In this document: positions 63,985 through 64,000 of the stretch, one piece after another | How positions within the stretch are numbered: the stretch's first letter is position 1 | Layout of the letters: the number at the start of each line of letters is the position of its first letter | Assembly (NCBI GenBank): GCA_022843125.1 | Contig: JALHOG010000007.1 | Span: 48,099-112,098, forward strand | Direction of reading: 5' to 3' | Length of the DNA stretch: 64,000 nucleotides | Source: Ilumatobacteraceae bacterium | GTDB lineage: Bacteria > Actinomycetota > Acidimicrobiia > Acidimicrobiales > Ilumatobacteraceae | Translations under genes and position numbers: made by a program | The notes under the pieces: model-generated | Database searches by the model: none | The model's input: only the letters and a program-made list of their open reading frames with translations | What the model was told of the DNA's origin: nothing

Positions 63985-64000
63985 CATGACGCATTGTGAT

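Overview
The window is bacterial chromosome from a high-GC actinobacterium, most likely class Acidimicrobiia (an Ilumatobacter-like lineage). This is inferred from several things seen here. The gene order rpiB-glyA-wecA-atp and iscS-mnmA-metE-like-ligA is typical of actinobacteria. MurA carries Asp instead of Cys in its active site. There are families common in actinobacteria, such as a TIGR03084-type protein, a PASTA kinase-like protein and PspC-type sensor kinases. Many genes have a TANNNT box only 6-9 nt before the start codon, which is the usual layout of leaderless actinobacterial mRNAs. I see no rRNA, tRNA, CRISPR array, insertion sequence, phage gene or plasmid gene. Coding density is very high: no gap exceeds 300 bases, and the largest (649-886) holds nothing convincing.

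Layout. 1-8.4 kb: the end of a histidine kinase, a small membrane protein, a ferredoxin, pyrF, a PEP-mutase-like enzyme, a PAS-GGDEF cyclase, serA (minus), a GNAT protein, an SCP2-like protein and an SDR. 8.5-18 kb: a PASTA protein whose kinase domain has lost its catalytic loop, ligA, a MetE-like protein, mnmA and iscS, with two membrane proteins on the opposite strand. 18-27.3 kb: methyltransferase, galT, SRPBCC protein, GT4 glycosyltransferase, enoyl-CoA hydratase, meaB, an Nfu-type protein, murA, an MFS transporter and a hydrolase. 27.3-31 kb: a J-domain protein, an acidic protein with an internal duplication, an S9 peptidase, and a compact regulatory patch with two very small genes, a 16-bp hairpin and a G-quadruplex-type repeat. 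31.2-32.2 kb: glpX, ending in a perfect 78-bp palindrome shared with the converging SDR gene. 33-44.6 kb: the ATP synthase cluster on the minus strand (rpiB-glyA, then wecA-atpZ-atpI-atpB-E-b'-b-H-A-G-D-C-SDR). 44.7-53.6 kb: lipoprotein, nucleoside hydrolase, P-loop kinase, DPP-IV-like peptidase, TerB-like protein, two DUF202 proteins with hisC, and a TIGR03084 protein with nitronate monooxygenase. 53.6-57.3 kb: a divergent PspC/two-component module. 57.3-64 kb: panB-dioxygenase-trmB, a MaoC protein, an AAC(3)-type acetyltransferase, a lipoprotein with a secreted protein, and a TetR regulator with an operator-like palindrome.

Most striking. The ATP synthase gamma subunit (34943-36196) is 417 residues long. 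After an ordinary gamma core of about 297 residues it continues into a linker and a helix-hairpin-helix domain like the tail of some NuoE proteins. The same operon encodes two different b-type stalk subunits, one with an unusual Cys-containing pre-membrane segment. Together these suggest a modified F1Fo architecture. Other items worth following are the PASTA pseudokinase, the 78-bp palindrome holding two stop codons, the small-gene/G4 patch before glpX, and the widespread leaderless promoters.
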